From Buchnera aphidicola (Taiwanaphis decaspermi) (GTDB taxonomy: Bacteria; Pseudomonadota; Gammaproteobacteria; Enterobacterales; Enterobacteriaceae), in NCBI RefSeq assembly GCF_039405155.1, contig NZ_CP135049.1, forward strand, positions 186,001-250,000: a DNA stretch of 64,000 nt. Reading direction: 5' to 3'. Numbering within the stretch: the first letter of the stretch is position 1; each line of letters starts with the position of its first letter. This document shows positions 42,377 through 53,009 of the stretch, in pieces. The notes beneath the pieces were generated by a model, which did no database searches, was not told where the DNA came from, and saw only the letters and a program-made list of their open reading frames with translations. Position numbers and translations under genes: made by a program.

Positions 42377-42898
42377 CTATGTTTTTTTAAAAAAACCTTC
42401 TTTTTTCAATTGTTTTATCCATTTTTTAATTCTTGTATGAGTTAGTTCTGACTGACGATCTTCATCTATAACAAGACCAAAAAATTTTGATTTGTCAAAA
42501 AGTGCTTTTGATGATGTAAAATTATAACCTTTTGCACTCCATAATCCATAAATATTAGCTTTTTTTTTGTATAAAACATTATAAATAATACCTATAGCAT
42601 CACAAAAATATTCAGAATAATCTTCTTGATCACCGCAACCAAAAATAGCTACTTTTTTGTTTTTAAAATCAATCTTTTTTAGTTTAGGCAGAAAATCATC
42701 CCAATCACATTGTAATTCTCCATAATACCATGTTGGTATACCAATTATAAATGAATCAAAATTAATAAAATCTTTTTTTTTTACATTTGAAATATCAAAA
42801 ATTTTTATATTTTTGTTTTTTATTTCTTTAAAAATCATAGAAGATACTTTTTCTGTATTACCGGTATCACTACCAAAAAAGATACCCATTTTAATCAT
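42377..42898 (-). CDS. fldA: Flavodoxin I
   Basis: FMN-binding electron carrier that feeds radical-SAM and isoprenoid enzymes, for example LipA in this window. The FMN phosphate loop is [12 protein letters not shown]. The isoalloxazine-binding [16 protein letters not shown] and [15 protein letters not shown] segments match E. coli FldA closely. Length is 173 against 176. Confidence 0.98.
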   Translation of the reverse strand: MIKMGIFFGSDTGNTEKVSSMIFKEIKNKNIKIFDISNVKKKDFINFDSFIIGIPTWYYGELQCDWDDFLPKLKKIDFKNKKVAIFGCGDQEDYSEYFCDAIGIIYNVLYKKKANIYGLWSAKGYNFTSSKALFDKSKFFGLVIDEDRQSELTHTRIKKWIKQLKKEGFFKKT

Positions 42899-43085
42899 AT
42901 ATTTTTCCTTTTTTTTATAATAAATAAAAATTATTAAATAGTGTTTTTCTAAAATATATAAAAATTAATAATGATAAGAAATTGATAAATATTGTTTTTT
43001 AAAAATAATACTTAAAAAATTAGTTACAATGTTTTTTAATATATATTAAAATAAAAATATTTTTTAATTTTTTAAATTAATTAAA
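42899..43085. other. AT-rich first part of the 726-base fldA-ybgI gap
   Basis: No ORF, RNA gene or clear relic is seen here. It should contain the fldA promoter and the completely eroded 5' half of the former phrB. The gap continues with the phrB relic and then about 215 bases of A/T-rich DNA up to ybgI. Confidence 0.5.
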
Positions 43086-43408
43086 AAATTTAATATTTCA
43101 ACAAAAAAAATTATATATTCAATTAATACTAGTTTAATATTTATATATTTTTCTATAAAAATAATATCCATAAAAATATGTAAAAATATCATTTTTAGAT
43201 GAAAAAACATGTTTTTAATAATATAATTTAAAATTACTTGAATAATTTAATATTAAAATATTTTTGCAAACAAGTAACATATTTATATTTTTGCGTTTTT
43301 AAAATATATTATTTATGGTTTAACTAATTTGATAAAATAAAAAAAATAAAATATTGTTTAAAAATTGCTAAAATTAAAATAGGATATCCTATAGTAAACA
43401 TTTTATGA
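43086..43408 (+). pseudogene. phrB: Relic of deoxyribodipyrimidine photolyase
   Basis: Translated pieces of this gap align in order with the middle of E. coli PhrB. At 43086-43199 the frame reads roughly ...IIYSINTSLIFIYFSIKIISIKIC, matching the FPAVEGTSRLSASLATGGLSPRQC region. After one frameshift, from 43238 the frame reads LNNLILKYFCKQV, matching LNELIWREFYRHL. It then passes an internal stop at 43325 and reaches KIGYPIV (43376-43396), matching KTGYPIV, and a stop at 43406. Spacing between these anchors is 110 and 144 bases, against 114 and 150 expected. A fainter match (FLFQKNFL) follows near 43460. phrB precedes ybgI in E. coli, on the same strand. Confidence 0.72.
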
Positions 43409-43624
43409 AAAAAAAATAAATAAAATAAGTTAATTAATAAATGATTAAAAAAAAATAAAATTTTTTATTTCAAAAAAACTTTTTATAAAAAAAATATATC
43501 AGAACTAAAAAAAATCCTATAAAATATATATATAAAATTCATAAATATATTACTTAAAATAATATTAGTTTAAATTAACTATAATTGATAATAAAAAATA
43601 AATAAAAAATAATTTTTAAAGAAT

Positions 43625-44368
43625 ATGAATAATAAAATTTTAGAAAAAATAATAAATTTGAAGTTAAATAGTAAAAAATTTTTTGATCATATACCTAACG
43701 GTTTACAAATAGAAGGTAAAAAAAATATTCACAAAATAGTTTTAGGAGTATCAATTTGTAAGGAATTAATTGAAAAATCTATAATATATAATGCTGATGC
43801 AATTATAGTTCATCATGGTTTTTTTTGGAAAAATGAAGAAAAAACATTAAAAGGAGTAAATAAAAACAGAATTAAATTATTATTAAAACATAATATAAAT
43901 TTGTATAATTGGCATCTCCCTTTAGATGCACATTCAAAGTTAGGAAATAATATACAAATATCAAAAAAACTTAAAATAATATTCAAAAAAAAAATAAAAG
44001 ATTTTTTATTTATTGGAAAATTTTACAAACCAATAAATAAAAAAAAGTTAATAAATAACATTTCTGATATTTTTGGTCAAACGCCTATTTGTTTAAATTA
44101 TAATTTGAATAAAAAAATAAAAAATGTTGCTTGGTGTAGTGGAGCAGGTCAAAAATTTTTTTCAATAGCTATTGAAAAAAAGATAGACGCTTTTTTAACA
44201 GGAGAAGCTTCTGAAAATTCTATTTATTTAGCTAAGGAAAATAACGTTTTTTATTTTTCTTTAGGACATTATGCAAGTGAAAAATTTGGAATAAGATCTT
44301 TAGGAAAATGGTTATCATATAAATATAATTTAGAAGTAAAGTTTATAGATATTTTTAACCCAATTTAA
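43625..44368 (+). CDS. ybgI: DUF34/Nif3-family metal-binding protein YbgI
   Basis: Conserved hexameric, two-metal protein, proposed to be a GTP cyclohydrolase-like or metal-chaperone protein; its role is not settled. The family motifs are PNGLQIEG, AIIVHHGFFWK, NLYNWHLPLDAH, CSGAGQKFFSIAI, FLTGEAS and LGHYASEKFG, all with metal-binding His and Glu. Its 247 residues equal E. coli YbgI. It lies just before sucA. Confidence 0.94.
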   Translation: MNNKILEKIINLKLNSKKFFDHIPNGLQIEGKKNIHKIVLGVSICKELIEKSIIYNADAIIVHHGFFWKNEEKTLKGVNKNRIKLLLKHNINLYNWHLPLDAHSKLGNNIQISKKLKIIFKKKIKDFLFIGKFYKPINKKKLINNISDIFGQTPICLNYNLNKKIKNVAWCSGAGQKFFSIAIEKKIDAFLTGEASENSIYLAKENNVFYFSLGHYASEKFGIRSLGKWLSYKYNLEVKFIDIFNPI

Positions 44369-44432
44369 AAAATAATTATATTAAAAATAAATACGACTTT
44401 ATATGTACTTTTTGCGACAATAGGATAAAATT

Positions 44433-47120
44433 TTGAATAATTGGTTTATAAATAATAGTGCAAAGTTTTTAGAAAATTTATATCTTAATTTTTTAAATAA
44501 TCCCAAATCTTTCAAAAAAGAATGGGTTGTTCTTTTTAATGATATAAAAAAAAATAACTTAATATTTAAAAATGATTTTCATACAAATAATTTTGTAAAT
44601 AACAAAGAAAAAATATTATTTTTGATAAATGCATTTAGAACTCATGGATACAAATACGCTAATTTAGATCCTTTGAACTTATCTAATAATAAAAAATTTA
44701 ATGAATTAAAATTAAAAATTTTTGGAATAAAAAAAAAAGATTTAAAAAAAAACATAAATATAAAAATATTTAATAAAAAAATAAAAAAAATATCTGATTT
44801 ATATACAGAAATAAAAAATAAATATTGTAATACATATGGCATTGAATATATGCATTTGTACAAAAAAAAAGAAAGATCGTGGATACAAAAAAAAATTGAA
44901 AATAAAAACTTAACAATTTCTGATAAAAAAACAAAAATTAATATTTTAAAAAAATTAGTAAAAGCAGAATATTTAGAAAAATATTTAGCAATCAAATTTC
45001 CTGGATCAAAAAGATTTTCTTTAGAAGGTTCAGAAACATTAATACCTATAATTGATAATATAATTAAAATATCCGATATTAAAAAAACTAAACATATTTT
45101 TTTAGGAATGTCTCATAGAGGAAGATTAAACGTACTAGTTAATATTTTAGGAAAAAAAACTAAAAATTTATATAAAGAATTTATCGGAAAAAACAAATTT
45201 GCTAACATTACCGGTGATGTTAAATATCATGCAGGATATGAATGTTATATAAAAAATAAAAAAACAAAAATATTTTTAGGTTTCAATCCTTCTCATTTAG
45301 AAATAATTAATCCTGTAATTATGGGTGTTGCAAGATCTTATTTAGATAATATGTATAAAAAAAAATGTAGAATTTTGCCAATCACAATACATGGAGATGC
45401 TTCTTTTTCTGGTCAAGGTGTAATACAAGAAACTTTAAATATGTCTAATACTCCAGGATATAGTGTTGGTGGAACAATTAGAATTATTGTAAACAATCAA
45501 ATTGGATTTACTACTAGTAATATAGATGATATGCGTTCTAGTTATTATTGCACAGATATATCAAAAATGATAGATTCTCCAGTATTTCACGTAAATTCAG
45601 ATTACCCAGAAACTTGTGTAAATATTGTTAAAATAGCAACTAAATTTCGTTATAAATTTAAAAAAGATGTTTTTATAAATTTAGTTAGTTATAGAAGAAA
45701 CGGACATAATGAAATTGATGATCCTTTTGTTACACAACCGATAATGTATAATAAAATAAAAAATCATCCAACTACTTTGAAATTATATAAAAACAAATTG
45801 TTTCAAGAAAAAACAATAAATTCTAAAAATTTTAAAAAAATTGTTAAAAAATATATAACAAAATTAAATATTGGTGGCTGTGTAACAAAAACTTATTCAT
45901 GTTTTAATAATGCAAATAATAATGAATATGAAAATATAAAAAAAAAACAAAATTTTTTTTTAAAAAAAAAATCAATAATTAGAAAATTAGGAAAAAAAAT
46001 AAATACTATACCTAATAATATTAATTTAAATAATTTAGTAAAAAAAATATATGATAAAAGATTAAAAATATTTAATAATAATGAATTGTTTGATTGGGGT
46101 ACTTCAGAAAATCTTGCTTATGCTCAATTATTAAACTTGGGTATTTCATGTAGAATATCTGGTGAAGATGTTTCTAGAGGCACATTTTTTCATCGTCATG
46201 CATTAATTCATGATCAAAAAAATGGTGAAATATATAAACCTTTGAATTTTGTAAATAAAAAATCAAATTTCTATATTTATGATTCAGTATTATCAGAAGA
46301 ATCAGTTTTAGCTTTTGAATATGGTTATTCTATTGTTTTAAATAAAACATTGAATATTTGGGAAGCACAATTTGGAGATTTTGTTAATGGTGCACAAATT
46401 GTTATAGATCAATTCATATCATCAGCTGAACAAAAATGGGGTCAAAAATCAAAATTAGCAATTTTATTACCTCATGGATATGAAGGACAAGGGCCTGAAC
46501 ATTCATCTGCCAGAATAGAACGTTTTTTACAATTATGTTCTAATAATAATATGAAATTATGTATACCTACTACTCCAGGACAAATATATAATTTATTAAT
46601 AAAACACGGTTTGTCTATTTTAAAAAAAAACAAAGTTAAACCATTAATTATAATATCTCCCAAATCTTTATTAAGACACCCGTTAGCTAAATCTTCCTTG
46701 CAAGAATTGGTTAACAATAAATTTTTAAAAGTTATAGATGAAAACGAAAATATTAATAATATAAAAAAAATTATTTTTTGCTCTGGAAAAATTTTTTATG
46801 ATTTACTAAAATTTAAAAAAGAAAAAAATATAAAAAATATAACAATTATAAGAATTGAAAATTTATATCCATTTCCGAAAAAACAAATTAAATTGATTTT
46901 AAAAAAATATAAAGATGTTAAACATTTGGTGTGGTGTCAAGAAGAACCTAGCAATCAAGGATGTTGGTTTTATATAAATAAAAATTTTAAAAAACATGTA
47001 AATATATTTCTTAAATATACAGGAAGATTATCTTCATCAGTTACAGCAGTAGGAAATATTAATTTACATATTAAAGAACAAAAAGAAATTATTAAAAAAG
47101 CTATGAAATTATTTAAATAA
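44433..47120 (+). CDS. sucA: 2-oxoglutarate dehydrogenase E1 component
   Basis: Thiamine-diphosphate decarboxylase of the 2-oxoglutarate dehydrogenase complex. The active-site stretches are complete: GMSHRGRLNVLVNILGK, VKYHAGYE, ITIHGDASFSGQG, the NNQIGFTTS ThDP region and ISGEDVSRGTFFHRHALIHDQ. The start is TTG, aligned with the E. coli N-terminus, with TAGGA ahead. At 895 residues it is about 40 short, lost in the linker regions. sucB follows after 12 bases. Citrate synthase, sdh and sucCD are not here. Confidence 0.97.
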   Translation: MNNWFINNSAKFLENLYLNFLNNPKSFKKEWVVLFNDIKKNNLIFKNDFHTNNFVNNKEKILFLINAFRTHGYKYANLDPLNLSNNKKFNELKLKIFGIKKKDLKKNINIKIFNKKIKKISDLYTEIKNKYCNTYGIEYMHLYKKKERSWIQKKIENKNLTISDKKTKINILKKLVKAEYLEKYLAIKFPGSKRFSLEGSETLIPIIDNIIKISDIKKTKHIFLGMSHRGRLNVLVNILGKKTKNLYKEFIGKNKFANITGDVKYHAGYECYIKNKKTKIFLGFNPSHLEIINPVIMGVARSYLDNMYKKKCRILPITIHGDASFSGQGVIQETLNMSNTPGYSVGGTIRIIVNNQIGFTTSNIDDMRSSYYCTDISKMIDSPVFHVNSDYPETCVNIVKIATKFRYKFKKDVFINLVSYRRNGHNEIDDPFVTQPIMYNKIKNHPTTLKLYKNKLFQEKTINSKNFKKIVKKYITKLNIGGCVTKTYSCFNNANNNEYENIKKKQNFFLKKKSIIRKLGKKINTIPNNINLNNLVKKIYDKRLKIFNNNELFDWGTSENLAYAQLLNLGISCRISGEDVSRGTFFHRHALIHDQKNGEIYKPLNFVNKKSNFYIYDSVLSEESVLAFEYGYSIVLNKTLNIWEAQFGDFVNGAQIVIDQFISSAEQKWGQKSKLAILLPHGYEGQGPEHSSARIERFLQLCSNNNMKLCIPTTPGQIYNLLIKHGLSILKKNKVKPLIIISPKSLLRHPLAKSSLQELVNNKFLKVIDENENINNIKKIIFCSGKIFYDLLKFKKEKNIKNITIIRIENLYPFPKKQIKLILKKYKDVKHLVWCQEEPSNQGCWFYINKNFKKHVNIFLKYTGRLSSSVTAVGNINLHIKEQKEIIKKAMKLFK

Positions 47121-47132
47121 AAGGTAGTATTA

Positions 47133-48290
47133 ATGAATAAATTAGATATTTTTGTCCCAGACCTTCCCGAATCAGTTGATAATGCTAAAATATTAAAATG
47201 GCACAAAAAATCAGGAGATATAATAAAAAAAGGTGACATTTTATTAGATATAGAAACAGATAAAGTAGTTATGGAAATACCTTCTGATAATAATGGAATA
47301 TTAAAAAAAATAATTAAAAAAAATGATGATCTTGTTTTTTCAAAAGAAAAGATAGGTGAGCTAAAATTAGTAAAAAAGAATAAAAATATAAATAATGAGA
47401 ATATTTTTTTTACAAACATCAAAAATAATACTACCCCTGCAATAAGAAAATTAATTAACAAACACAATTTAAAAAAAGAAAAAATTACTGGTAGTGGATC
47501 AAAAGGTAAAATAACAAAACAAGATGTTGATAAACATATAAAATATAAAAAAATATTAAAAAATAAAAAAAATGCAATAAAGATTGAAAAAAATAATATT
47601 ACTAGAATACCAATGAATCCTATTAGAAAATGCATATCTAATAGATTGATGAACTCTAAAAATAATACAGTAACTTTAACTACTTTTAATGAAGTAAACA
47701 TGAAAAATATCATAAATATAAGAAAAAAATATTCAGAAACATTTAAAAAAAGACATAAAATTAAATTAGGATTCATGTCTTTTTTTGTTAAAGCTGTAAG
47801 TAAATCTTTAGAATGTTATCCTAATATAAATGCTTATATTGATCAGCAAGATATAGTTTATTTTAAGGATATTAATATTAATATAGCTATATCAACCTCT
47901 TTAGGAGTTGTTACACCATTATTAAAAAACACTAATATTATTTCTATTGCTAATATAGAAAAAAAAATAAAAAAATTTATAACAAAATCTAATAACAACA
48001 AATTAACTATTGATAATTTAAAAATGGGAGGTTTTACTATAACAAATGGTGGGGTATTCGGATCTTTGATGTCAACTCCAATTATAAATCCTCCACAATC
48101 AGCTATTTTAGGTATGCATGTAATTAAAGATAGACCTATGGCTTTAAATGGTATTATTAAAATACTACCTATGATGTATTTATCATTATCATATGATCAT
48201 AGGATTATAGATGGTAAAGAATCAGTTGGTTTTTTATCTATGGTAAAAAACTTTATTGAAGACACTAATTTATTATTTTTAGACATATAA
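47133..48290 (+). CDS. sucB: Dihydrolipoyl succinyltransferase (2-oxoglutarate dehydrogenase E2)
   Basis: Core of the 2-oxoglutarate dehydrogenase complex. An N-terminal lipoyl domain carries the lipoyl lysine in [12 protein letters not shown] short linker, the E3-binding domain ([25 protein letters not shown]) and the catalytic domain with [15 protein letters not shown] follow. Length is 385 against 405. It is the client of lipA/lipB in this window. A strong terminator follows. Confidence 0.98.
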   Translation: MNKLDIFVPDLPESVDNAKILKWHKKSGDIIKKGDILLDIETDKVVMEIPSDNNGILKKIIKKNDDLVFSKEKIGELKLVKKNKNINNENIFFTNIKNNTTPAIRKLINKHNLKKEKITGSGSKGKITKQDVDKHIKYKKILKNKKNAIKIEKNNITRIPMNPIRKCISNRLMNSKNNTVTLTTFNEVNMKNIINIRKKYSETFKKRHKIKLGFMSFFVKAVSKSLECYPNINAYIDQQDIVYFKDININIAISTSLGVVTPLLKNTNIISIANIEKKIKKFITKSNNNKLTIDNLKMGGFTITNGGVFGSLMSTPIINPPQSAILGMHVIKDRPMALNGIIKILPMMYLSLSYDHRIIDGKESVGFLSMVKNFIEDTNLLFLDI

Positions 48291-48304
48291 TATTAAATTA
48301 TAAG

Positions 48305-48436
48305 ATAATTATTTGTTATTATGTGGAGAAATTAATTAAATTTCTCCACTTTTTATGATATTTTAAAAAATAAACAATTAATATATATATTATAAATATA
48401 ATTCGTTTTTTAATATTTAGAATAACAAATAATTAT
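48305..48436. repeat. 16-base perfect inverted repeat enclosing the sucB terminator
   Basis: ATAATTATTTGTTATT (48305-48320) recurs as its reverse complement at 48421-48436. The sucB terminator hairpin sits just inside the left arm. The pair could close a larger RNA structure or simply be a chance product of AT drift. Confidence 0.55.
48323..48354 (+). terminator. Rho-independent terminator of sucAB
   Basis: GTGGAGAAATT pairs perfectly with AATTTCTCCAC (48339-48349) around an AATTA loop and is followed by five T. Its five G-C pairs are exceptional for an intergenic region here. Confidence 0.9.
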
Positions 48437-48664
48437 AATATTTGTTTAAAAAAATACAAAAATTTTTTAAGTAAAAAATATGTTTATTATCATAAAAATA
48501 ATATTAAAAAATAAATTTTTGAAAAAATATTTCTAATAAAATAATTAAATATTATAGTTTTTTTTATAAAAATAAATTATTATATTAGTTAATATTTTAA
48601 ATATTATAATTTTATTTTATTAAATACAAACAAAATTAATTTATATATCAAATAAGGAAATGAT

Positions 48665-49369
48665 ATGAAAAAAACAAAATTAGTTTTAATGAGACATGGT
48701 GAAAGTGTTTGGAACAAAACAAATCAATTCACAGGATGGAAAGATATGGATTTATCAAAAAATGGAATAAAAGAAGCTTGTAAAGCAGGGAAATCTCTTA
48801 AAAAAAATAATTTTTATTTTGATATAGCATATACTTCAATGTTGAAAAGAGCTATTCATACTACCTGGAATATATTAGATGTATTAAATCAAGCATGGAT
48901 AGAATTAAATAAAACATGGAGATTGAACGAAAGACATTATGGTGCTTTACAAGGAATGAATAAAGATAAAATAGCTTTAAAATATGGAAACAAACAATTA
49001 CAATTGTGGCGCAGAAGTTTTAATACTATACCTCCTCAAATAAATGAAATTGAACATAATAATTTTGTCAAAGATAAGAAATATGAAAATGTTAATATTA
49101 AAGATATACCATATTCCGAAAGTTTACATATGACTTGTGATAGAGTAATACCTTTTTGGAAAACAAATATTTTCCCTGAAATTTTAAATAATAAAAAGGT
49201 TATTATTGTAGCTCATGGTAACTCTTTAAGAGCACTAATAAAACATATAGATCAAGTAACTGATAACGATATTGTTAAAATAGAAATACCTACTGCAACA
49301 CCTATAGTGTATGAATTTGACGAAAATTTTAAACCAATTAAAAGTTATTTTATGGATGTTAATAAATAA
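48665..49369 (+). CDS. gpmA: 2,3-bisphosphoglycerate-dependent phosphoglycerate mutase
   Basis: Interconverts 3- and 2-phosphoglycerate in glycolysis. The phosphohistidine motif LMRHGESVWN and the second catalytic His in VAHGNSLRALIKH are intact, as is RLNERHYGALQG. Length is 234 against 250, with a short C-terminal tail. An AAGGAAA site precedes the ATG. pfkA follows after about 55 bases. Confidence 0.98.
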   Translation: MKKTKLVLMRHGESVWNKTNQFTGWKDMDLSKNGIKEACKAGKSLKKNNFYFDIAYTSMLKRAIHTTWNILDVLNQAWIELNKTWRLNERHYGALQGMNKDKIALKYGNKQLQLWRRSFNTIPPQINEIEHNNFVKDKKYENVNIKDIPYSESLHMTCDRVIPFWKTNIFPEILNNKKVIIVAHGNSLRALIKHIDQVTDNDIVKIEIPTATPIVYEFDENFKPIKSYFMDVNK

Positions 49370-49424
49370 TATTATTTAAATAATACAAAATAAAAATTAC
49401 TAATTATAAAGAGATATTTAAAAA

Positions 49425-50387
49425 ATGATAAAAAAAATTGGAATACTTACAAGTGGAGGTGATTCACCAGGAATGAATGCTGCTATTCGTAGTATTACTA
49501 GAACAGCTATTAACAAAGGAATAAAAGTATATGGAATTTATGATGGATATTTAGGATTATATGAAAATAAAATAATTTCTTTCAATCGTAATACTGTATC
49601 TGAAATAATTAATAAAGGAGGAACTTTTTTAAGATCTTCACGTTTTCCTCAATTTAAAAATATTGATATCAGAAAAACTGCAATAAATAATTTAAAAAAA
49701 AAATATATTGAAGTTTTAATTATTATTGGTGGTGACGGATCATATTTAGGAGCGAAAAAATTAACTGAAATGGGTATGCCATGTATAACATTACCTGGTA
49801 CAATTGATAATGATATACCAGGTACAGATTATACAATAGGATTTTTTACAGCTTTAGAAAATATTGTCCAATCTATTGATAAAATAAGAGACACTTCTTC
49901 TTCACACAAAAGAATATCAATAGTAGAAATAATGGGTAAAACTTGTGGATATTTAACATTATATTCAGCCATTGCTGGAGGTTGTGAATGCATAGTTATA
50001 CCTGAAATTAAATATAGCAAAAAAAAAATACTTGCATCAATAAAACATGGTATAAAACAAGGTAAAAAACATTTAATAATTGCAATTACTGAATATATTT
50101 GTAACACAAAAAAACTAGCTTTATATATTGAAAATAAAACTAAAAGAGAAACTAGAGTTACAGTTTTAGGTCAAATACAAAGAGGAGGATCACCTGTATC
50201 TTATGATAGAATATTAGCTTCAAAAATGGGTTCTTTTGCAATAAAAATAATCCTTTCTGGACAATTTGGTAGATGTATAGGAATTAAGAATAATAAAATT
50301 ATACATAACGATATATCTAATGCTCTTTTAAATATTAAAAATTTTTTTGATCCAAAAGATATAAAATTAGCAAAAAAATTATTTTAA
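49425..50387 (+). CDS. pfkA: 6-phosphofructokinase I
   Basis: Key glycolytic kinase. ATP-binding [15 protein letters not shown] and [10 protein letters not shown], the catalytic Asp in [16 protein letters not shown], and the fructose-6-phosphate site [17 protein letters not shown] match E. coli. Its 320 residues are full length. Its stop is only six bases from the stop of convergent tpiA. Confidence 0.98.
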   Translation: MIKKIGILTSGGDSPGMNAAIRSITRTAINKGIKVYGIYDGYLGLYENKIISFNRNTVSEIINKGGTFLRSSRFPQFKNIDIRKTAINNLKKKYIEVLIIIGGDGSYLGAKKLTEMGMPCITLPGTIDNDIPGTDYTIGFFTALENIVQSIDKIRDTSSSHKRISIVEIMGKTCGYLTLYSAIAGGCECIVIPEIKYSKKKILASIKHGIKQGKKHLIIAITEYICNTKKLALYIENKTKRETRVTVLGQIQRGGSPVSYDRILASKMGSFAIKIILSGQFGRCIGIKNNKIIHNDISNALLNIKNFFDPKDIKLAKKLF

Positions 50388-50393
50388 TAAATT

Positions 50394-51173
50394 TTACTTA
50401 ATTTTAATGTTGTCATCTATATATTTAATTATTTTAAAAAATTCATTTATATTTAAAGAAGATGATCCTATTAAAAAATGATTAATATTGGTTTGATCAA
50501 AAATATTTTTTATATTTTTATAATTTACAGAACCTCCATATTGAATAAAATTATTTTGTTTAATATTATTATTTTTACTAAAAATATATTTTTTTATAAA
50601 CAAATTAATTTTTTTTATATCTAAATGATTAGCTGATATACCAGTTCCTATGGCCCAAATAGGTTCATAAGCTATAATAGAATTGTTAAATAAATTATAA
50701 TTATTTTTATTTGTTAGAAATATTTGATCAATTTGTTTTTTTAGTACTTTCTTCGTTTTTTTATGTATTTTATCTTCATATGTTTCACCAATACATAATA
50801 CAGGTATTAGTCCATTTTTTTTAACAATTTTAAATTTTTTTGCAACAATTTTGTTATTTTCATTATGATATTTTCTTCTTTCAGAATGTCCAACTAAAAC
50901 ATATTTAACACCTATTTCTTTTAACATAAATATAGATGTTTCACCAGTAAAGGCTCCATAATTATTTAAATCTACATTTTGAGCAGATAAAGATATATTT
51001 TTAACTTTACATAAAATTTTTTGAGCAAAATATAAATATATATGAGGTAATGCAATACTTACATGACAGTTTTTAATATTTTCCATAAATGGAATTAATT
51101 TATTTAAATATAATGATATTTCATCTTTGTTTCCATGTAATTTCCAATTGCTAATAATTATTGAATTATTCAT
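50394..51173 (-). CDS. tpiA: Triosephosphate isomerase
   Basis: Interconverts dihydroxyacetone phosphate and glyceraldehyde-3-phosphate. The catalytic residues are in NWKLHG (Lys), GHSERR (His) and AYEPIWAIGTG (Glu). An in-frame GTG three codons upstream exists, but it overlaps an AAGGTG ribosome site that is well spaced (six bases) for the ATG used here. Length is about 259 against 255. Confidence 0.98.
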   Translation of the reverse strand: MNNSIIISNWKLHGNKDEISLYLNKLIPFMENIKNCHVSIALPHIYLYFAQKILCKVKNISLSAQNVDLNNYGAFTGETSIFMLKEIGVKYVLVGHSERRKYHNENNKIVAKKFKIVKKNGLIPVLCIGETYEDKIHKKTKKVLKKQIDQIFLTNKNNYNLFNNSIIAYEPIWAIGTGISANHLDIKKINLFIKKYIFSKNNNIKQNNFIQYGGSVNYKNIKNIFDQTNINHFLIGSSSLNINEFFKIIKYIDDNIKIK

Positions 51174-51203
51174 ATTATACACCTTGTTTTTTATAAAAAT
51201 TGG

Positions 51204-51246
51204 TTGTTTTGCTTTTTCTAAAAAAAAAATAGAAAAAACAAAACAA
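51204..51246 (-). terminator. Distal hairpin terminator downstream of rpsA
   Basis: On the minus-strand RNA the arms 51246-51230 and 51220-51204 pair over 17 positions, one of them a G-U wobble that would be a mismatch on the plus strand. The loop is nine U. A U-rich stretch follows. This asymmetry supports a role in the rpsA transcript, just ahead of tpiA. Confidence 0.65.
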
Positions 51247-51254
51247 TATTATAA

Positions 51255-51289
51255 AAATTTTTGAAATTAATATTTAATTTCAAAAATTT
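51255..51289 (-). terminator. Proximal hairpin downstream of rpsA
   Basis: A perfect 16-bp stem (51255-51270 with 51274-51289) with a three-base loop lies 28 bases after the rpsA stop. It has only two G-C pairs. It is probably an mRNA 3'-end stabiliser or the first of two tandem terminators. Confidence 0.6.
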
Positions 51290-51316
51290 ATTTAACTAAA
51301 TTTAAAAAACTGTTTA

Positions 51317-52984
51317 TTATTCATTTTTTGCAATTTTAAAAGCTTCTGCTATTGCTCCATTTATTTTATTATTTTTTTTGTTTTTTGTTTTCTTTTTTTT
51401 TATATTTAAATATTCTTTAATATCTAATAATAATAAATGTATATTTCTATTTTTTCTATCAAAACCATTTAATCTACATTTTAAAACATCGCCGACATTA
51501 AAAATAACCTTATTTTTTATTAAAGATTCATGAATAACATTAGAAATATTAATTTTTCCATTAATGTTATTTGGTAATTTTAATTCCAATAAATCATTTT
51601 TATAGTTTGTTATAACTCCTGAAACAATTGCTCCTTTTTTATTATTTACGACATAATTATGAAATGGATCTTCAGTTAATTGTTTTATACCTAAAGATAT
51701 TCTTTCTCTTTCTGCATCTACTTGAAGAACAATTGCAGAAATTTCATCTCCTTTTTTGTATTTTTTTACCGCACGTTCTCCTGCTATATCCCATGATATA
51801 TCGGATAGATGAACTAAACCGTCAATTCCTCCAGGTAACCCTATAAAAATACCGAAATCTGTAATAGATTTAATTTTACCTACAACTTTAGAATTTTTAC
51901 TATAATTTTCTGAAAAACTTTTCCATGGATTTGGTTTACATTGTTTTATTCCTAAAGAAATACGTCTTCTTTCTTCATCTATTTCCAATACCATGATTTC
52001 AACTATATCTTTTACATTTACTACTTTAGAAGGATGAATATTTTTATTTGTCCAATCCATTTCAGAAACATGGACTAAACCTTCAACTCCTTCTTCAATT
52101 TCAACAAAACAACCATAATCTGTAAGGTTTGTCACTTTTCCTTTTAGTTTTGTATTTTCTGGATAACGCTGAGAAATATTTATCCATGGATCATCTCCAA
52201 GTTGTTTTAATCCTAAAGAAACACGAGTTTTTTCACGATCAAATTTTAAAACTTTAACAAAAATATCTTCACCTACACTAACAATTTCACTGGGATGTTT
52301 GACTCTTTTCCATGCCATATCAGTTATATGTAATAAACCATCTACACCACCTAAATCTATGAAAGCACCATAATCGGTTAAATTTTTAACAACACCTTTT
52401 ATTTTTAAACCTTCTTGTAAATTTTCTAATAATTGAGTTCTTTCAGCACTATTTTCAGATTCAATAACAGCTCTTCTAGAAACAACAACATTATTTCTTT
52501 TTTGATCTAATTTTATTACTTTAAATTCAATTTTTTTACCTTCTAAATATATAGTATCTCTTATAGGTCTTACGTCAACTAAAGACCCAGGTAAAAAGGC
52601 TCTTATATCATTTAATTCAACAGTAAAACCACCTTTTACTTTTCCATTAATTATTCCTGTAACGTTAATTGAATCATTATAAGCTTTTTCTAATGAAATC
52701 CATGATTCATAACGTTTTGCTTTTTCACGAGATAATATAGTTTCTCCAAAACCATCTTCTATTGAATCTAATGCTACATCTACATAATCACCTAATTTTA
52801 TTTCTATAACACCTTGAGAATTTTTAAATTGTTCAATAGGTATTGATGACTCAGATTTTAATCCAGCATCAACTAAAACTGCATCCTTTTTTATTTCTAC
52901 AACTAATCCTCTTATTATAGATCCAGGACGAGTTTCAATTTTTTCTAAAGATTTTTCAAATAGTTCTGCAAAGGATTCATTCAT
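51317..52984 (-). CDS. rpsA: 30S ribosomal protein S1
   Basis: Binds mRNA on the 30S subunit. It contains six S1 repeats, in order, almost identical to E. coli through domain 5, with the last repeat and C-terminus more diverged ([11 protein letters not shown] end kept). The frame is open 13 codons further upstream, but [21 protein letters not shown] matches the E. coli start MTESFAQLFEESL, so I use the inner ATG. There is no clear Shine-Dalgarno site, as in E. coli rpsA, where structured leader RNA mediates autoregulation. cmk is not upstream. Confidence 0.98.
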   Translation of the reverse strand: MNESFAELFEKSLEKIETRPGSIIRGLVVEIKKDAVLVDAGLKSESSIPIEQFKNSQGVIEIKLGDYVDVALDSIEDGFGETILSREKAKRYESWISLEKAYNDSINVTGIINGKVKGGFTVELNDIRAFLPGSLVDVRPIRDTIYLEGKKIEFKVIKLDQKRNNVVVSRRAVIESENSAERTQLLENLQEGLKIKGVVKNLTDYGAFIDLGGVDGLLHITDMAWKRVKHPSEIVSVGEDIFVKVLKFDREKTRVSLGLKQLGDDPWINISQRYPENTKLKGKVTNLTDYGCFVEIEEGVEGLVHVSEMDWTNKNIHPSKVVNVKDIVEIMVLEIDEERRRISLGIKQCKPNPWKSFSENYSKNSKVVGKIKSITDFGIFIGLPGGIDGLVHLSDISWDIAGERAVKKYKKGDEISAIVLQVDAERERISLGIKQLTEDPFHNYVVNNKKGAIVSGVITNYKNDLLELKLPNNINGKINISNVIHESLIKNKVIFNVGDVLKCRLNGFDRKNRNIHLLLLDIKEYLNIKKKKTKNKKNNKINGAIAEAFKIAKNE

Positions 52985-53009
52985 GTTTATAGTCTTTAAA
53001 TACTCATTT

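Larger units (their letters stand above)
48291..48664. other. 374-base gap between sucB and gpmA
   Basis: Apart from the sucB terminator and the enclosing inverted repeat, nothing coding is visible on either strand. The right part is presumably the gpmA promoter and leader. No trace of sucC or sucD, the E. coli neighbours of sucB, is seen. Confidence 0.5.

Noticed and set aside
46970-47776. A 268-codon open frame on the minus strand across the sucA-sucB junction
   Set aside because: It is antisense to two clearly conserved genes, rich in Phe, Leu and Ile as expected for the complement of A-rich codons, and matches no family. It is a shadow frame.
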